Shown: positions 9,330-20,987 of the stretch, in pieces
Numbering within the stretch: position 1 is the stretch's first letter
Layout: each line of letters opens with the position of its first letter
DNA from: Petunia secreta
Taxonomy: Eukaryota; Streptophyta; Magnoliopsida; Solanales; Solanaceae
Assembly: GCA_029990175.1 (NCBI GenBank)
Contig: JARKIP010000035.1
Coordinates: 36,160,001 to 36,224,000 of the forward strand
Direction: 5' to 3'
Length of the DNA: 64,000 bases
Made by a program: the position numbers and the translations under genes
The notes under the pieces: model-generated
What the model was told of the DNA's origin: nothing
Databases searched by the model: none
What the model saw: the letters and a program-made list of their open reading frames with translations, nothing else

Positions 9330-10892
9330 ATAACCCCTAGGCTCCTTCTCACAACCAAAAAAGTATGAGGATCCTCCTCCTCCCCCGTGTCATCAAGCAA
9401 ACCATCCTCCTCTACTCCCTCATCTCCCTCTTCTCTCTCTACTCCCTCATCTTCCGATTCACTCTCTTTCTCATATGCATCATTACCAACAACAATCATG
9501 GTCCTCTTCGTAGGACATTCCCTAGCAAAGTGACCATAGCCCTTGCACTTGTGGCATTGCATGGAAGAAGAAGTAGGAGCATGCAATTGAGTTTTAGAGT
9601 TACCTCCCACATTAGGTGTGTTCTTCTCATACGGCTTTTTTCACATCCTTGGTGGCATTTGCACCACTTGTTCCACTTGCACTTGGGAACCTTGCATTTG
9701 TAGTAGGAGGCTTCCAATCCTTCGGTTTGCTTGTTGGAGTAGTAGTACTACTCTTGTAGCGAAGGGATTTCTCCTCTTTGAGCCATTTCTCGGCCTCAAC
9801 CGCATCTTCACATAGCTTGTAATGATCATCATATTTGTGGAACTTCAATTGTGAAGCTATGTCTCGGTTCAAGCCCCCTTTGAAACGGATCATGGCCGTC
9901 TCATTGTCTTCATCATCCAAGTCAAGGATCATTCGGATTTGCTCAAATTCATTGAAATATTCACCAACCGATTTGTAACCTTGCTTCAAATCATATAGAC
10001 GCCTTTGTTGTTCAACCCGGTATTGGTTAGTCAAGTACTTCTCATCCATCACACGGATCAACTCTTCCCAAGTAAGATTAATAGCCATACCCGTCCTCCT
10101 TCTATTTCTCTTCACCGACTCCCACCAAGTAGAAGCAAAAGATTCAAAGGCGGATATTGCATACTTGGTCTTCTTCACTTCGGGCATATCATTGGTGTCA
10201 AAGATACGCTCCATAGCCAATTTCCAACCAATGTACTCCACCGGGTCACTACTTCCTTTGAAAGAAGGAATAGTGAGCTTCACACTATTAAGATTGTTGT
10301 TGTTATCACGACCCCCTTGGAATGGCTCCGGTTGGCCCCCATAGTGATCATCATAAGCAACATAGTCCCTCCTCGCATTGCTTCCTCCATATCCTAAGGG
10401 TGGCCCTCGACCTCGGCCTCTACCCCGATCCACATTTCGACCCCAATTCATACCTCGTCTCGGTTGAAGGTGATCATCATAACCATAAGCCTCATCATCA
10501 TACTCGGCTTCCTCCCCTTCTTGAGCTTCATCGACTTGCTCAAGAGGTTGCACGTTTCGGATGGGTCTTGGTAATGGGATGTTTCTTGGAGGATTATCCA
10601 AAATACGGGGAATGCCCGTTCGTTCAATTCTCTCTCGATCTTCCTTTACCCGTTGTTGATTGAGCAATTCAACAACTTGCTCCGGGGTAAAGGTAGGACT
10701 ACTCGAGCCTTCACCGGCCTCAATTTGGACACTCGGGGTCCCCTTTTCAATTGGGACACTCGGGGTCCCTTGGTCACCTTGGGTACTCGAGGCACCCTTT
10801 TCAAGTGACTCAATCCTTTGAGTCATGACATCCATCTTGGCAAGAAGGCTAGCCAAGGCTTCCTTGATGAAATCTTGACCTTCGTTGGCCAT
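9330..10892 (-). pseudogene. gag: Gag of E, frameshifted and interrupted by D
   Basis: The ATG is at 10890-10892 (product begins MANEGQDFIKEA). The product has a coiled-coil-like start and three GTPSV-type near repeats, then a Gly/Arg-rich region, the GAG core (STWWES at about 10120), and a CX2CX4HX4C knuckle (CHKCKGYGHFAREC, about 9520-9565). One extra T in the six-T run 9636-9641 shifts the frame between the GAG core and the knuckle; downstream the other frame is open to the D insertion at 9330. Both frames match sister elements, so this is one broken gene and not two ORFs. Only the first residues before the protease are left. Confidence 0.88.
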
Positions 10893-12121
10893 TGTACCTA
10901 CAAAGAAAAGAAACAAGCGTTAGTTAAAACACCTCACTCGCTCCCTCACTTGTGTTCACTCGGATCACTCTTTTGGGTGGCGGTGGATATTTCACTCGAC
11001 TTGTAATTCCAAAGCTTCCCGTAGATGACTAACAATCCCTCTACTCAACCAAACTATCCACGAGTCAAGCACACTCCGGGGTGAGTGGAGTTAATGGGAC
11101 TCGATGAACGCTAGGCACTTTGAAGTAAAGGACTTGAATCAAACGAAACTACGAATCTTCTTTGAATTCTAGTCTCCTTCCTAAGGCACGATGATCCTAG
11201 TAGCTCGAAGTAATTAGTACTAATCAAGTAGGATTATACTCTAATAGTACCAATTAGAAGCAATGCAAACAACAAAACAAGAAATCCTAGAAGTTTCTAC
11301 CCGATTCCCAAGCTTCAGGAAATAGGCGCCCCGCCTCAGCTAGTGGGCGGTCCGCCCAGGGTAAAGTGCCAAGTGGAGGCACTCCGCCTCAGCAATTTCC
11401 AGAGAGGTCACAGCTTTGAGGCGCTCCGCCTCAGAATATAGGCGCTCCGCCTCTGTAACCTTCAGCACAGTTCAACAACGTGTTTTCTTGGTTTTTCACC
11501 CAACAATCCAACTATTCAAACGTTGTTTTAGCAATTCAAAGGTACCCAAATGTTGTATTAGTCACAAAGATCAAACCCCAACAACTTTTATCAAACCCCA
11601 ATCGAAAACAAACAATCCACCATGATCATCTTCTTCAAAGCTAGGGTTTCAAAATTTTCAAATTTTCATAGGGTTTCAAATTTTCAATTCATGCAATACA
11701 ACTCCAAATTGGGTGTTTAAGGTACCAAAAGAACGGGAATCACACAAGGATCAAACCCCAATATCATGTTCTCAATCCAATATCAATCCAACCCAAGAAT
11801 CAATCAAAAGTCATCAAGAACAAGTTCATCAAGGGTTTTAAGGGGTTTTGGGGTTTTGATTTTCAATCTTCACCAATCCAAGTGTTTTTGGTATCCAAAC
11901 GACGGGATTTCAACCACGATCAAGAATCTATAACACCCATATCATGAATCATTCAAACCAACAAGTTACACCAAATTTTTAGATTTTCAATTTTTCAATT
12001 TTTTTTTTTTTTTTTTGTAGTTTTCTTCCTTTAATAACAACAAACAAGAACCTAAGATAGAAATCGACCTAGGCACGAAGAATCAAGGGTCGGGGGTTTG
12101 TAGAAACAAAACCCGAGCCTT
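10893..12121 (-). other. 5' leader of E with GGCGCTCCGCC cluster
   Basis: No gene is seen. Five or six GC palindrome boxes (GGCGCCCCGCC, GGCGGTCCGCC, GGCGCTCCGCC) lie at about 11325-11460. An 18-base T run near 12000-12017 is a poly-A on the element strand about 110 bases after the PBS. The acceptor-like TTTGTAGGTACA precedes the gag ATG. Confidence 0.75.
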
Positions 12122-12133
12122 GCTCTGATACCA
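12122..12133 (-). other. Primer binding site of E
   Basis: TGGTATCAGAGC on the minus strand, separated from the LTR end by a short spacer. Initiator tRNA-Met type. Confidence 0.85.
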
Positions 12134-12136
12134 AGA

Positions 12137-12924
12137 TGATAAGAATCAAAAATGCGGAAAAGTAAAAGATAAAAGCGAGACGTAACTCGTACGATAATCT
12201 CAAGTAGCAACGGAGAACTTGTTCCGTTACACCCCGAGAGAATGACAAGAACACCTACACTAGGCAACTACCCTCGAGCTAACGTGAGCACGCAAGTAGA
12301 ATGATCGGGGGGGGATTGGAATTCATCTAGATCCGCTAGAGGAAGAACAAGTCCCATCAAGGTTTCATTCATTCAATCAAAGAGTTCAACTCTCAACACA
12401 AGTGTTTGTTCAATCATCAAAGTTAGCTAATGATTTGAAGAGGCTAAGTGAAGTATTTATAGGCTTCACTTAGGGCTAATTAAAAGGTCTAAAATACCCC
12501 CAAAGTGGGTTAAAACAAGTAAGGCCACGCAGGGCTAAAGTTGGAAGTTCAAGCAAAAGTCATTAAAAATCCCGCATGTGGGTCACAGGGGTAGGCGCTC
12601 CGCCTCCAGGTTGAGGCGCTCCGCCTCAGGATGGTGAGGCGCTCCACCTCCTTCTGCTCAGCTCTCTGCTTTTTGGTAGGCGCTCCGCCTCAGCTTTGAG
12701 GCGCTCCGCCTCCTTCTGGAACTTGTGCAAGAGGCTCAAAATGAGCTTGAGGTGGATCACCTTGGAGCCCAAGTAGTCCTCCATCCATGGCACACCAAAG
12801 CATGCTCTTCAAGTCGCTCTTGGGGCCTTCTTCCATACCCTTCCATATCAAGTGAAGATGGGTATCTTGGATCAACTTGGCTTGACTCCGGGTGAAGGGT
12901 CTTGAGGGGGTTTGGGTCTTATCA
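12137..12924 (-). repeat. 5' LTR of E (788 bp)
   Basis: On the minus strand it starts TGATAAGACC and ends TTCTTATCA. It encodes a PFTRSQAKLIQ tail. U3 has GGCGCTCCGCC palindromes at about 12590-12720. R-U5 is of another type than in D and A, but similar to the R-U5 of N. Confidence 0.87.
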
Positions 12925-12978
12925 AGCCAAGACGTCAGTTGGAACCTCAATGGTACTCTTTGCTTTCTCCTCCGCCAT
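12925..12978 (-). pseudogene. gag: First 18 codons of gag of G
   Basis: The ATG is at 12976-12978; the product begins MAEEKAKSTIEV and is cut after about 18 codons by the insertion of E. It keeps the PTDVLA segment that A1 has lost, so it is nearer the A2 form. Confidence 0.88.
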
Positions 12979-14070
12979 GTACCTACAACAATCAAAAACA
13001 AGAAAGGAAGATTAGAGTAAAAGCCCTCACTCACTCCCTCACTTTGTTTATCGCTCGGGTTCACTCAAGCTTGGGGTTGGTTTCACACAACTTGAAATCA
13101 ATGGCCTCCTCGTAGTTGCGCAACCTCCTCAATGATCAAACCAAAATACAAGAACCAAATGCTCTTCGGGAAGAGTGGATTCAATGGGACTCGATCAATG
13201 CCAAGCTATTTGGTGCGCACTTGAACCAAACAATTAACTACGAATCTTCTTTGAAATCTACTCTCCTTCTAGGCACGAGTATCCTAATCGAACGAGGGAT
13301 TAGTACTAATTGGGTAGAAGTGTTACCCTCAAAGTAGTAACCGGAAGTGGCGCGATCAAATATTCAAAGATCGAATCGCCACTAAACGGATTCGGAATTG
13401 GATGAATTTTGGTTTGTGATCTAGAAACTCACCATATTTGATGATGCTATGGGAGTTTTGGTGGTTGGAAACTGTTACGACGCCTTTGCGAACATTCTGT
13501 CCAACTTCAGGAAATTCTGGAAATTGGTACCCTTCGCGATCGCGTGCAGAGGGGCGCGATCGCGATGAACAATAATTCGGAATTGGCGCGATAGCGCGAG
13601 GTCTTGCGCGATCGCGCAGGTTTGTTCAGCTGAACCAGAAACTCGACAGAAAACAGCAGTTTTGGCACACACAACAACCCAAATTCAACTTATTTCAGTT
13701 TTCAAGCTTGCAAGAGGTGTTTTCAACTGTGGTTGTTATCCACAATGGTCCTAGCACAAAAACAACCATCAAACAACTTGTTTTTCAATGATTTTGGGTC
13801 AAGTTCTTCAATTTTTCAAAACCTTCAAAGTTCAAAAGTTCGATTTTCACTACAATACTCCAAATGATGTTATGATGGTATCAAATCAACGGGAAAACTA
13901 TAGCGAACAATCCCCGATACCAAACAACCACAAAATCATAACATCAATTGAGTTCGAGCAAATTTTGCAAATTCTTCAACCTAGGGTTTTAAATTTCCAC
14001 CCTTTGATTTTCAACTCCAAATCGTGTTTTGTTGGTTCCCAATTGTCGAGATTAAATAAACATACAATCC
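12979..14070 (-). other. 5' leader of G (main part)
   Basis: Untranslated; it matches the A2 leader over its full length, including the GCGATCGC cluster. The short ORFs seen in it are not conserved between A1, A2 and G and are not genes. Confidence 0.8.
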
Positions 14071-14075
14071 CCGAT

Positions 14076-14817
14076 TGATAAGAATCAAAAACGAAACGCG
14101 GAAATAAAGATAAAGAGCGAGACACTACTCGAACTCCCTACGAAGTAACTATGGAGAACTCGTTCCATAATACCCTCGTATCGGTGTCAAGGAGGACCTA
14201 CACTATGCAACTACCCTCGAGCCGCACCTGGGACTCGCAAATAGAATGATCGGGGGTGGTTTGGGGTTCAACTAGAATCCACTAGTAAACTCAAACCGTC
14301 TCAAAGGGTTTTCATTCAAAGAGAATCCACTCTTGAACATTGTCATTGACAATCAATCATTCATCATAATAGCTAACTAAGGAATAATGCTAAGCTATGG
14401 AGTATTTATAGGCCTCATTCAAGACATAAGGAAAGGCCTAAAATACCCTTAAGTAAGTTCTAAAGTCAAAAGCCACATAGGGGCATAATAGAAATTACAT
14501 AGGCTAAAAACTAGAAAATCCCGCAGCTCTTCAACAGACTAGGCGCCCCGCCTGTTTGTACTAGGCGGTCCGCCTAGTCTTCAGTAGGCGCCCCAAGTAG
14601 GCCCTCCGCCTCTGCAGCAGGCGGACTGAGATCCAGAGAGTGAACAATAAGTGGGCGGTCCGCCCCTTTGCACTAGGCGGTCCGCCTGCTTCCTTGGCCG
14701 CTTGAAACGCCTCGAAATGTGTCTCTAAGGCTCCTCGTTCCATGGCGTTCCAATGCATAAGCTCTTCCTTGGCCTTGGATGATGTTTTTAGATGGTTGCT
14801 CGATTTGGGTCTTATCA
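14076..14817 (-). repeat. 3' LTR of H (742 bp)
   Basis: On the minus strand it starts TGATAAGACC and ends TTCTTATCA. U3 contains GGCGGTCCGCC and GGCGCCCCGCC palindromes (about 14540-14695). It looks identical to the two halves of the 5' LTR. Unlike autonomous copies, its start does not encode a TRSQAK motif. Confidence 0.93.
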
Positions 14818-15615
14818 TCCTCCCCTTCTTGAGAAGATTTCGTCCTCGAAATCAAGGCTTGGTCTCTCACGGCTTTATCAACTCCTCGGGGTGGCCAAGA
14901 ATCTCTTCCTTCGTCCTTCTTGATCGACACTTTGGCATAGGCTTCTTCCAAGATCTTCCCCGCCTTAGCATGGAGCTTAGAACCTACAAGCAACGACAAG
15001 CAAAAACAAGCAAACGTCCTACTTTGAAAGTAGGTTAGTGCAAGAAGTGTGGAAAACACACTCTTGTGATATAACCAAGCATCAATAACAACCATGAATA
15101 TCAAGTCTCCAAAGAGAACCATAAGCACTTGGTTAAAGATCAACATGCACTCAACAAGATAATGGGCAAATAGGTCATGGGGGCATGAAAAATGCAAGAT
15201 CAAGCTATCACAATCCCCTTGAACCTTAAGCTCAAGATCAACACACCAACCTATCCTCGAGGTGTGATCAACACGTGGAGTGGAATGAGTCAAATAGCCA
15301 ACCCTACAAGTAGGATCAAGCACTCCACTCCCCTTCTTTAGAGCATACCTACTCACACCAAGGGATTCCTCTTCTCCTCCCATTTTATCAACTAGGCAAC
15401 CCTCCTCAAAAGCCAAGCTATCAAGGAAGGTATTGATGATGGATTCTTCTTCATCATAACCCCAACAAGCAATAGTAGGGTCACTCAAAGAACCATCTAC
15501 CTCACCCACATTTTCAAGCAATGGGTTGCCTAAGGGGTCAAACCCTTCACACCCTGGGGGTTCTATTTGACCACCCACCCTAGTCCGATACAAGTCATAT
15601 CCACTAGTGAGAATG
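14673..15615 (-). CDS. H ORF, piece 3: X region C-terminus with RT-palm-like end
   Basis: This continues the frame of piece 2 across the F insertion; the two pieces join in frame at the GAATG duplication. It includes the conserved YRTR, DPTIACWGYDEEE and YALKKGSGV segments. A hydrophobic stretch then ends in IDAWLYHKSVFST (about 15050-15160), which aligns without gaps to the RT segment around YFDD of A1 and J but with the catalytic residues not kept. The frame goes on through SRTKSSQEGEDD and over the LTR border to a stop at 14673. The function of X is unknown. Confidence 0.75.
14818..14833 (-). other. Polypurine tract of H
   Basis: Directly inside the 3' LTR; on the minus strand it reads CTCAAGAAGGGGAGGA, the same as in the autonomous elements. 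Confidence 0.85.
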
Positions 15616-16366
15616 TGATGCAGCCCGATCACGTGCTGATCAAGTGATCGATCCACCAATGAGACCGATGACAAGAAGCCAAGCCAAGTTGCTGCACGAT
15701 GTGCACGTTCACTTAGCCTGGCCGAAGGAAAACAATTGCTCCGAAGCTGAGTGGCCGAGCTCAAGAATCGAAGGCATTATCTTCAGATTTGAGCCCGAAG
15801 GCAAAGTGAACGAGGACAATGAGCTCGATGACAATTGAGCGTCCGAAGGCAACAAGTGTGTGTTCGAGCAGACAATCGAGAACCGAAGCCAAGGCTTACC
15901 GAAGTCAAAGCCTGCCGAACACATTTTAGTTCAGCCCTGCGTGGCTTATTTCTATTGGTCGCTTGTGACCTTTTACTAGTTTACCCTTAGTATTTCCTAT
16001 ATAAACCTTAGTCTTTACATTGTAAAAGGGAGTTTTTTTTGGATATTGAAATTGAATGAAAGTGCCGAGCACATTTCTTCTTGTCTCCGTCGTGAGCAAA
16101 ACCCCGGTGAGGGCTTTTAAGGACTTGTGGCTTTCGGTTAGTCCGATTGAACATTCCTCTTGATCATTCAGTTTGCAAGAGGCAATGTTCTCTTGAGGAT
16201 TGTTGCATAGTATAGGTGATCCTTGTATCCCTTTTGATCGAGCTTAGGGACAAGTTCCCCTCTGTTCTTTCGAAAGAAGCAAGTTTTGTCTTGCTTTTAT
16301 CTTCTTCTTTAATTGTTCTTGTTCCGCGTTTGTGCTAAGCTTCCCTTCGGGAATTGCATTGCACCA
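15616..16366 (+). repeat. 5' LTR of F (751 bp)
   Basis: It starts TGATGCAGCC and ends TTGCACCA. The TATA-like TATATAAA is at 15998-16005. It encodes an MTRSQAK tail near its start. GC palindromes as in family A are absent; the U3 is instead rich in TCGA and CGAAG. Confidence 0.92.
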
Positions 16367-16369
16367 TCT

Positions 16370-16381
16370 TGGTATCAGAGC
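16370..16381 (+). other. Primer binding site of F
   Basis: TGGTATCAGAGC after the LTR end and a TCT spacer; initiator tRNA-Met type. Confidence 0.85.
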
Positions 16382-16770
16382 ACGGTTTGGGCTTGCTTCT
16401 ACAACCCCAATCCTGTTCAAGTTATCTTTATTTTCGTGCGTTGAGTCTTTGTTTTCCATTTCGTGTTCCTGTTTGTTTGTTTTGTGGTGTTATCTTACAA
16501 AAAAAAAAAAAAAAAAAAAAGTGTTAAAAGAAAATTCAAAAATTGTGATTGTGTTTGATTGTTGGTTGTTTGGGAAAAACAATCTTGGATTCTTGTTTAC
16601 CATCGAGTTCTGATTCCAACGAATACCCGACGTACTGATTTCGTGACTAGGGTTTCTTGGTGAATTTTTGGACTGTTTTTAGCTTTGGAACCCCACTGTG
16701 TTTGGAAGAAACCGATGAAGGTTGGTGGTTCTTGAGTGATTTGGGTTTGTTTATTGCTTAAAATCGAAGT
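16382..16770 (+). other. Truncated leader of F with poly-A run
   Basis: It matches the leader of Q up to the deletion junction. A run of about 21 A lies at 16500-16520, roughly 120 bases after the PBS. Confidence 0.8.
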
Positions 16771-17945
16771 CCAACCCTCATGGTTTGTACACCCCGTTGC
16801 CTGTGCCTGATCGACCTTGGGTTGATATATCCATGGACTTTGTCTTGGGGTTACCGCGGTCGGGGGGAGGACATGATAGCATCTTTGTTGTGGTTGACCG
16901 ATTTTCGAAAATGGCTCATTTTATTCCTTGCAAGAAGTGTGACGATGCCCAGCATGTAGCTACATTATTTGTTTCCAATGTGTTAAAATTGCATGGTGTA
17001 CCTCGTACTATTGTGAGTGATCGAGACTCGAAGTTCTTGAGTCATTTTTGGAAGTGTTTGTGGGGTGCCCTCGGCACCAAGCTACTATTCTCGACGTCTC
17101 ACCATCCTCAGACGGATGGACAGACCGAAGTAGTTAACCGAACCTTGGGATCTTTGCTTCGGGCAATGACAAAAGGGAAGGTTGGAAACTGGGCTGATCG
17201 TTTGCCCATGATGGAGTTTGCATACAATCGAACGGTGCATAGAATGATCAACATGACCCCGTTTGAATGTGTGTATGGCTTTAATCCTTTAATTCCACTT
17301 GATTTAACCCCACTGCCTCGAGATTCTGTTCTTGATTTTGAAGGTACTCGACGAGCAGCTGCCTTGATCGAATTGCATGCAAAGGTGAAGAAGAACCTCG
17401 AGGAGGCCTATGCAAAGGTTGCCTTAAAGAAAAACAAGGGGCGTAAAAAGTTGGAATTAAAGAAGGGAGATTGGGTTTGGGTTCACTTCCGAAAGGAACG
17501 CTTCCCGAACCAAAGGAAAGGAAAGTTGGCTCCTCGAGGGGATGGTCCATTTCAAGTGTTGACCAAGATCAACAACAATGCCTACGTGATCGACCTCCCT
17601 GGTGAGTATAACGTGTCCAACACCTTTAATATTGCTGACTTAGTTCCTTGTGTTGTAGGTCCAACTTCGGAGGACGAGGAAGGCTTGATTTCGAGGACGA
17701 AACCTTCTCAAGAAGGGGAGGATGATGCAGCCCGATCACGTGCTGATCAAGTGATCGATCCACCAATGAGACCGATGACAAGAAGCCAAGCCAAGTTGCT
17801 GCACGATGTGCACGTTCACTTAGCCTGGCCGAAGGAAAACAATTGCTCCGAAGCTGAGTGGCCGAGCTCAAGAATCGAAGGCATTATCTTCAGATTTGAG
17901 CCCGAAGGCAAAGTGAACGAGGACAATGAGCTCGATGACAATTGA
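16771..17945 (+). pseudogene. Integrase C-terminal fragment of F
   Basis: The frame enters in the middle of integrase just before HG-LYTPLPVP, without an ATG start. It keeps the catalytic core with MDFVLGLP (first Asp), SDRDSKF (second Asp) and QTDGQTE (Glu), then the C-terminal part, the SRTKPSQEGEDD tail and MTRSQAK inside the 3' LTR, stopping at 17945. Gag, protease, RT, RNase H and the integrase zinc finger are gone. It cannot act alone. Confidence 0.9.
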
Positions 17946-18474
17946 GCGTCCGAAGGCAACAAGTGTGTGTTCGAGCAGACAATCGAGAACCGAAGCCAAG
18001 GCTTACCGAAGTCAAAGCCTGCCGAACACATTTTAGTTCAGCCCTGCGTGGCTTATTTCTATTGGTCGCTTGTGACCTTTTACTAGTTTACCCTTAGTAT
18101 TTCCTATATAAACCTTAGTCTTTACATTGTAAAAGGGAGTTTTTTTTTGGATATTGAAATTGAATGAAAGTGCCGAGCACATTTCTTCTTGTCTCCGTCG
18201 TGAGCAAAACCCCGGTGAGGGCTTTTAAGGACTTGTGGCTTTCGGTTAGTCCGATTGAACATTCCTCTTGATCATTCAGTTTGCAAGAGGCAATGTTCTC
18301 TTGAGGATTGTTGCATAGTATAGGTGATCCTTGTATCCCTTTTGATCGAGCTTAGGGACAAGTTCCCCTCTGTTCTTTCGAAAGAAGCAAGTTTTGTCTT
18401 GCTTTTATCTTCTTCTTTAATTGTTCTTGTTCCGCGTTTGTGCTAAGCTTCCCTTCGGGAATTGCATTGCACCA
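17723..18474 (+). repeat. 3' LTR of F (752 bp)
   Basis: Nearly identical to the 5' LTR, with one extra T in the T run near 18130-18150. The PPT AAGAAGGGGAGGA is immediately before it. Confidence 0.92.
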
Positions 18475-20133
18475 GAATGCCTTCAAATAAAGGATTGGTA
18501 AAAACATGCATCTCACTATCATGATCAAGCATAGACAAGTTTTCAAGACTAGGTTCACTTGAGGAGTCATCATAGACAACCTTGTCCAATTCATGCAATT
18601 TGGACTCCTCAAGGGCAAGACCATCATCACCACAACACATTGGACCACCAAATAGAAGCATATCAATTAGGGAATGGTCAACTACCTCATCTTTCCCTAT
18701 GTCAAAGGTTGGCGGTGTGTCATAGCAAAGGTCACAATCATGGTCAACTATCAAATCTACACTAGGGAGGGGTTCAATAAACAATGAGCTCACATCATGA
18801 TGTGGCATAGTGCTCCTCCCAACTAGTGTTTCACATGCAAACTCAAGTTGACAACTAGACTCTTCACTAGTGGTATACTCACTAGATGCATCAAAAACAC
18901 CAACTAGTGTTGAGTCATCACAAGACAAGTAGCTAGTAGGCTCATGAAAAGGTGAAGTGGCACTTACATTGGTAGTACTTCCTTGATCACTCACAAGGTT
19001 TGAAGTGTCATATGCAACTCCTCCTTCATGAAGCTCACATTGAGGCTCCAATGACTTGTCTTCCAATGTACCTACACAAGAACCTTCACAAGAAAAGATA
19101 GAAGATAAAGAAGGGTTAGAACAATGGGTGCTCTCACTCTCAATTTTTCCTTCCTCACCTCTCATCTCTCTCAATTTTACCTCATGGTCAAGTGTAGTTT
19201 GTGGTGACAATCCGCTCACATCACTCCTCAATTCCTCTCCTTTTTCCTCTCTTGGATTGTCACCGGTCACTCCCTCACTTCTCTCTATCTTTTCTCTCTC
19301 AATTGAAGTGGAGTGACTCCCATTTTCAACATGCATTGGCAAAACAATGAAATTGTTTGCCTCGGGTTCAAGTACAATGGGTGACTTGGCTTTAGCCGCT
19401 TCCTTCAACTCCCTCATGAGTTTGTAGTCATCATTCACTTGCTTGGGGGTTAGGGGTTGAAGCACGAACTTTTTTCCCTCATGCATCACCGTATAGGTGT
19501 TGGCATGGCCATTATGAACCACACGTCGATCAAATTGCCATGGCCTACCAAAGAGAAGGTGGCATGCTTGCATAGGCACAACATCGAACATGTGCTCATC
19601 CACATAGTTCCCAATCTTGAACTTGATCAAACATTGCTCAACCACCCTCAACTCACCACACTCGCTAAGCCATAGTAGCCTATAAGGATTTGGGTGCTTC
19701 AAGGTAGGTATTTTCAATTGGGCAACTAGTGTTTGGCTAATGACATTAGCACAACTTCCCGAGTCGATGATCATAGAGCAAAGGAGACCCATGACTCGGC
19801 ATTTGGCATGAAAAAGGTTTTCTCTTTGTAAGGTCTCAACATCCTCCACACACATGGCTCCTAGACTCCTTCTCACAACAAGGAAGGCATGGGCATCATC
19901 TTCTTCTTCCATGGTAACCTCCCCAACATCTCCTTCCTCATCACCTTCTACTCCCTCTTCTTCCTCGGGTTCACTCTCTTGCTCATACACCAAATCACCA
20001 ACCACAACCATGGTTCTTTTTGTGGTGCATTCCTTAGCAATATGCCCAAAGCCCTTACACTTATAACATTGAGTAGAAGTAGAAATAGGATTACTCAAGC
20101 GAGTTTTAGAATTACCTCCCAAGTGTGGTGTAG
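18475..20133 (-). CDS. H ORF, piece 2: CCHC, protease and X region
   Basis: It lies between K (right) and F (left), and joins pieces 1 and 3 in frame at the two target duplications. It encodes a CX2CX4HX4C knuckle (CYKCKGFGHIAKEC, about 20013-20060), an acidic stretch, then an aspartic protease with intact IDSGSCANVIS (about 19750-19780) and the FGRPWQFD block. After the protease the pol order ends. X begins with EREKIERSEGVTGD and goes on with YLSCDDSTLVG, PHHDVSSLFIEPL and CYDTPPTFD. It is the same architecture as N. Substrates of the protease would be Gag and the X polyprotein; the role of X is unknown. Confidence 0.8.
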
Positions 20134-20973
20134 TGATGCAATATAAAATGGCCTAAACGACAACCATCAAAAGCCAAGCTCGAGTGCACAACGAATACGA
20201 GTCAAAGCCTCCGGGAACGTCTTGGAAGATCATGCATTGGAGCGCCGAGGACGGAGGAAACAGAGCAGGAACACAGGTAGCCCAAAACAGGGCAAAACAG
20301 GGGAGCACACTGGGAGCTCACTGCCTGAGGAAGAACAAGTGTTCTTCGCGATCGCGACCACTTCTCACGCGATCGCGAAGAGGAATGGTTTGGCCTGCGC
20401 GACAGCGCCCCTTGAACGCGAAGGCGAAGGCAAAGTTGATAGAGATCGTGAGGCTGCTGAAGACTTGCGCGATCGCGAGCCTATTGGCGCGATCGCGATG
20501 TTGATTATTTTGCTATGCGCGATCGCGATCCTCCCTAGCGCGATCGCGATGAAGAGAAGTTGAGCAGCGGACCAGAATCAGCTTCAAGGGCCATTTTTGT
20601 CCATTTTCAGTGTAAATGTATATATAGCACAATTGCTCTTCATTTCATTAGTTTAGCTTGAATTGAATAGAGAGAAGAGAGAATTAGAGAAGGCCGAGCC
20701 TTTCTAGTCCGAAGCCCGAGGCTTCATGTATCTCATCGACTTGGAATCTATGGAGATTCACCACTAGCGTGAATTCCTTGTAAGGTTCGAGTTTCACTTT
20801 CTCCCTTTTGGATTATTAATTCATGTCTTGAATTCATTAATCCGTTCTTTCTTCTCGTTTCTTGACTCCCCAATCCTTGTTTCCCCGATATCATTGATAT
20901 CATCTATCTTGTGTTTTATCGCTTCCGCATATTTGTATCGTTGTTTAGCTTCCGCGTATTTTGGGTTGCATCA
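20134..20973 (+). repeat. 5' LTR of K (840 bp)
   Basis: It starts TGATGCAATA and ends GTTGCATCA. U3 has six GCGATCGC palindromes (20345-20555) and resembles family A U3 (shared CATTGGAGC and ACAGGG stretches). The TATA-like TATATATA is at 20619-20626. R-U5 resembles that of L (shared GGCTTCATGTATCTC). Confidence 0.92.
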
Positions 20974-20975
20974 GT

Positions 20976-20987
20976 TGGTATCAGAGC
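20976..20987 (+). other. Primer binding site of K
   Basis: TGGTATCAGAGC two bases after the LTR end; initiator tRNA-Met type. Confidence 0.87.

Larger units (their letters stand above)
9330..12924 (-). mobile_element. Element E: CRM-like retrotransposon, 5' part, minus strand
   Basis: The 5' LTR (12137-12924), PBS, leader and gag are visible; D has inserted after the start of the protease region. The rest is beyond the left edge. E sits in the gag of G after codon 18; the target pentamer AGCCA is at 12925-12929 and the other copy is off window. Confidence 0.87.
12925..14075 (-). mobile_element. Element G, left piece: gag start and leader (family A)
   Basis: G is the outermost element of the window. 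This piece is flanked by E (left) and H (right). The TSD of H, CCGAT, is at 14071-14075 and again at 36687-36691 where G resumes. The sequence is close to the leader of A2, including GCGATCGC boxes at about 13530-13620 and the T-rich, GTAG-containing stretch before gag. Confidence 0.9.
15616..18474 (+). mobile_element. Element F: internally deleted derivative of the P/Q family
   Basis: It has two LTRs (751 and 752 bp) that differ only by the length of a T run, and TSD GAATG (15611-15615 and 18475-18479). Only 1356 bp lie between them: PBS, first part of the leader, and integrase C-terminal half. A deletion junction at 16762-16770 (AATCGAAGT) joins leader to integrase, and the same nine bases occur at both parental sites (Q leader 54379-54387 and P 39179-39187). 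It lies inside the H ORF. Confidence 0.93.

Noticed and set aside
15050..15160. Hydrophobic C-terminus of X as a transmembrane anchor of an envelope-like protein
   Set aside because: No signal peptide or glycoprotein-like features were seen, and the segment aligns to the RT palm without gaps; a membrane role is not excluded but is less supported.
15616..17945. F as a coding gene for a stand-alone integrase
   Set aside because: No ATG start, no zinc finger, and the junction at a microhomology shows it is a deletion product.
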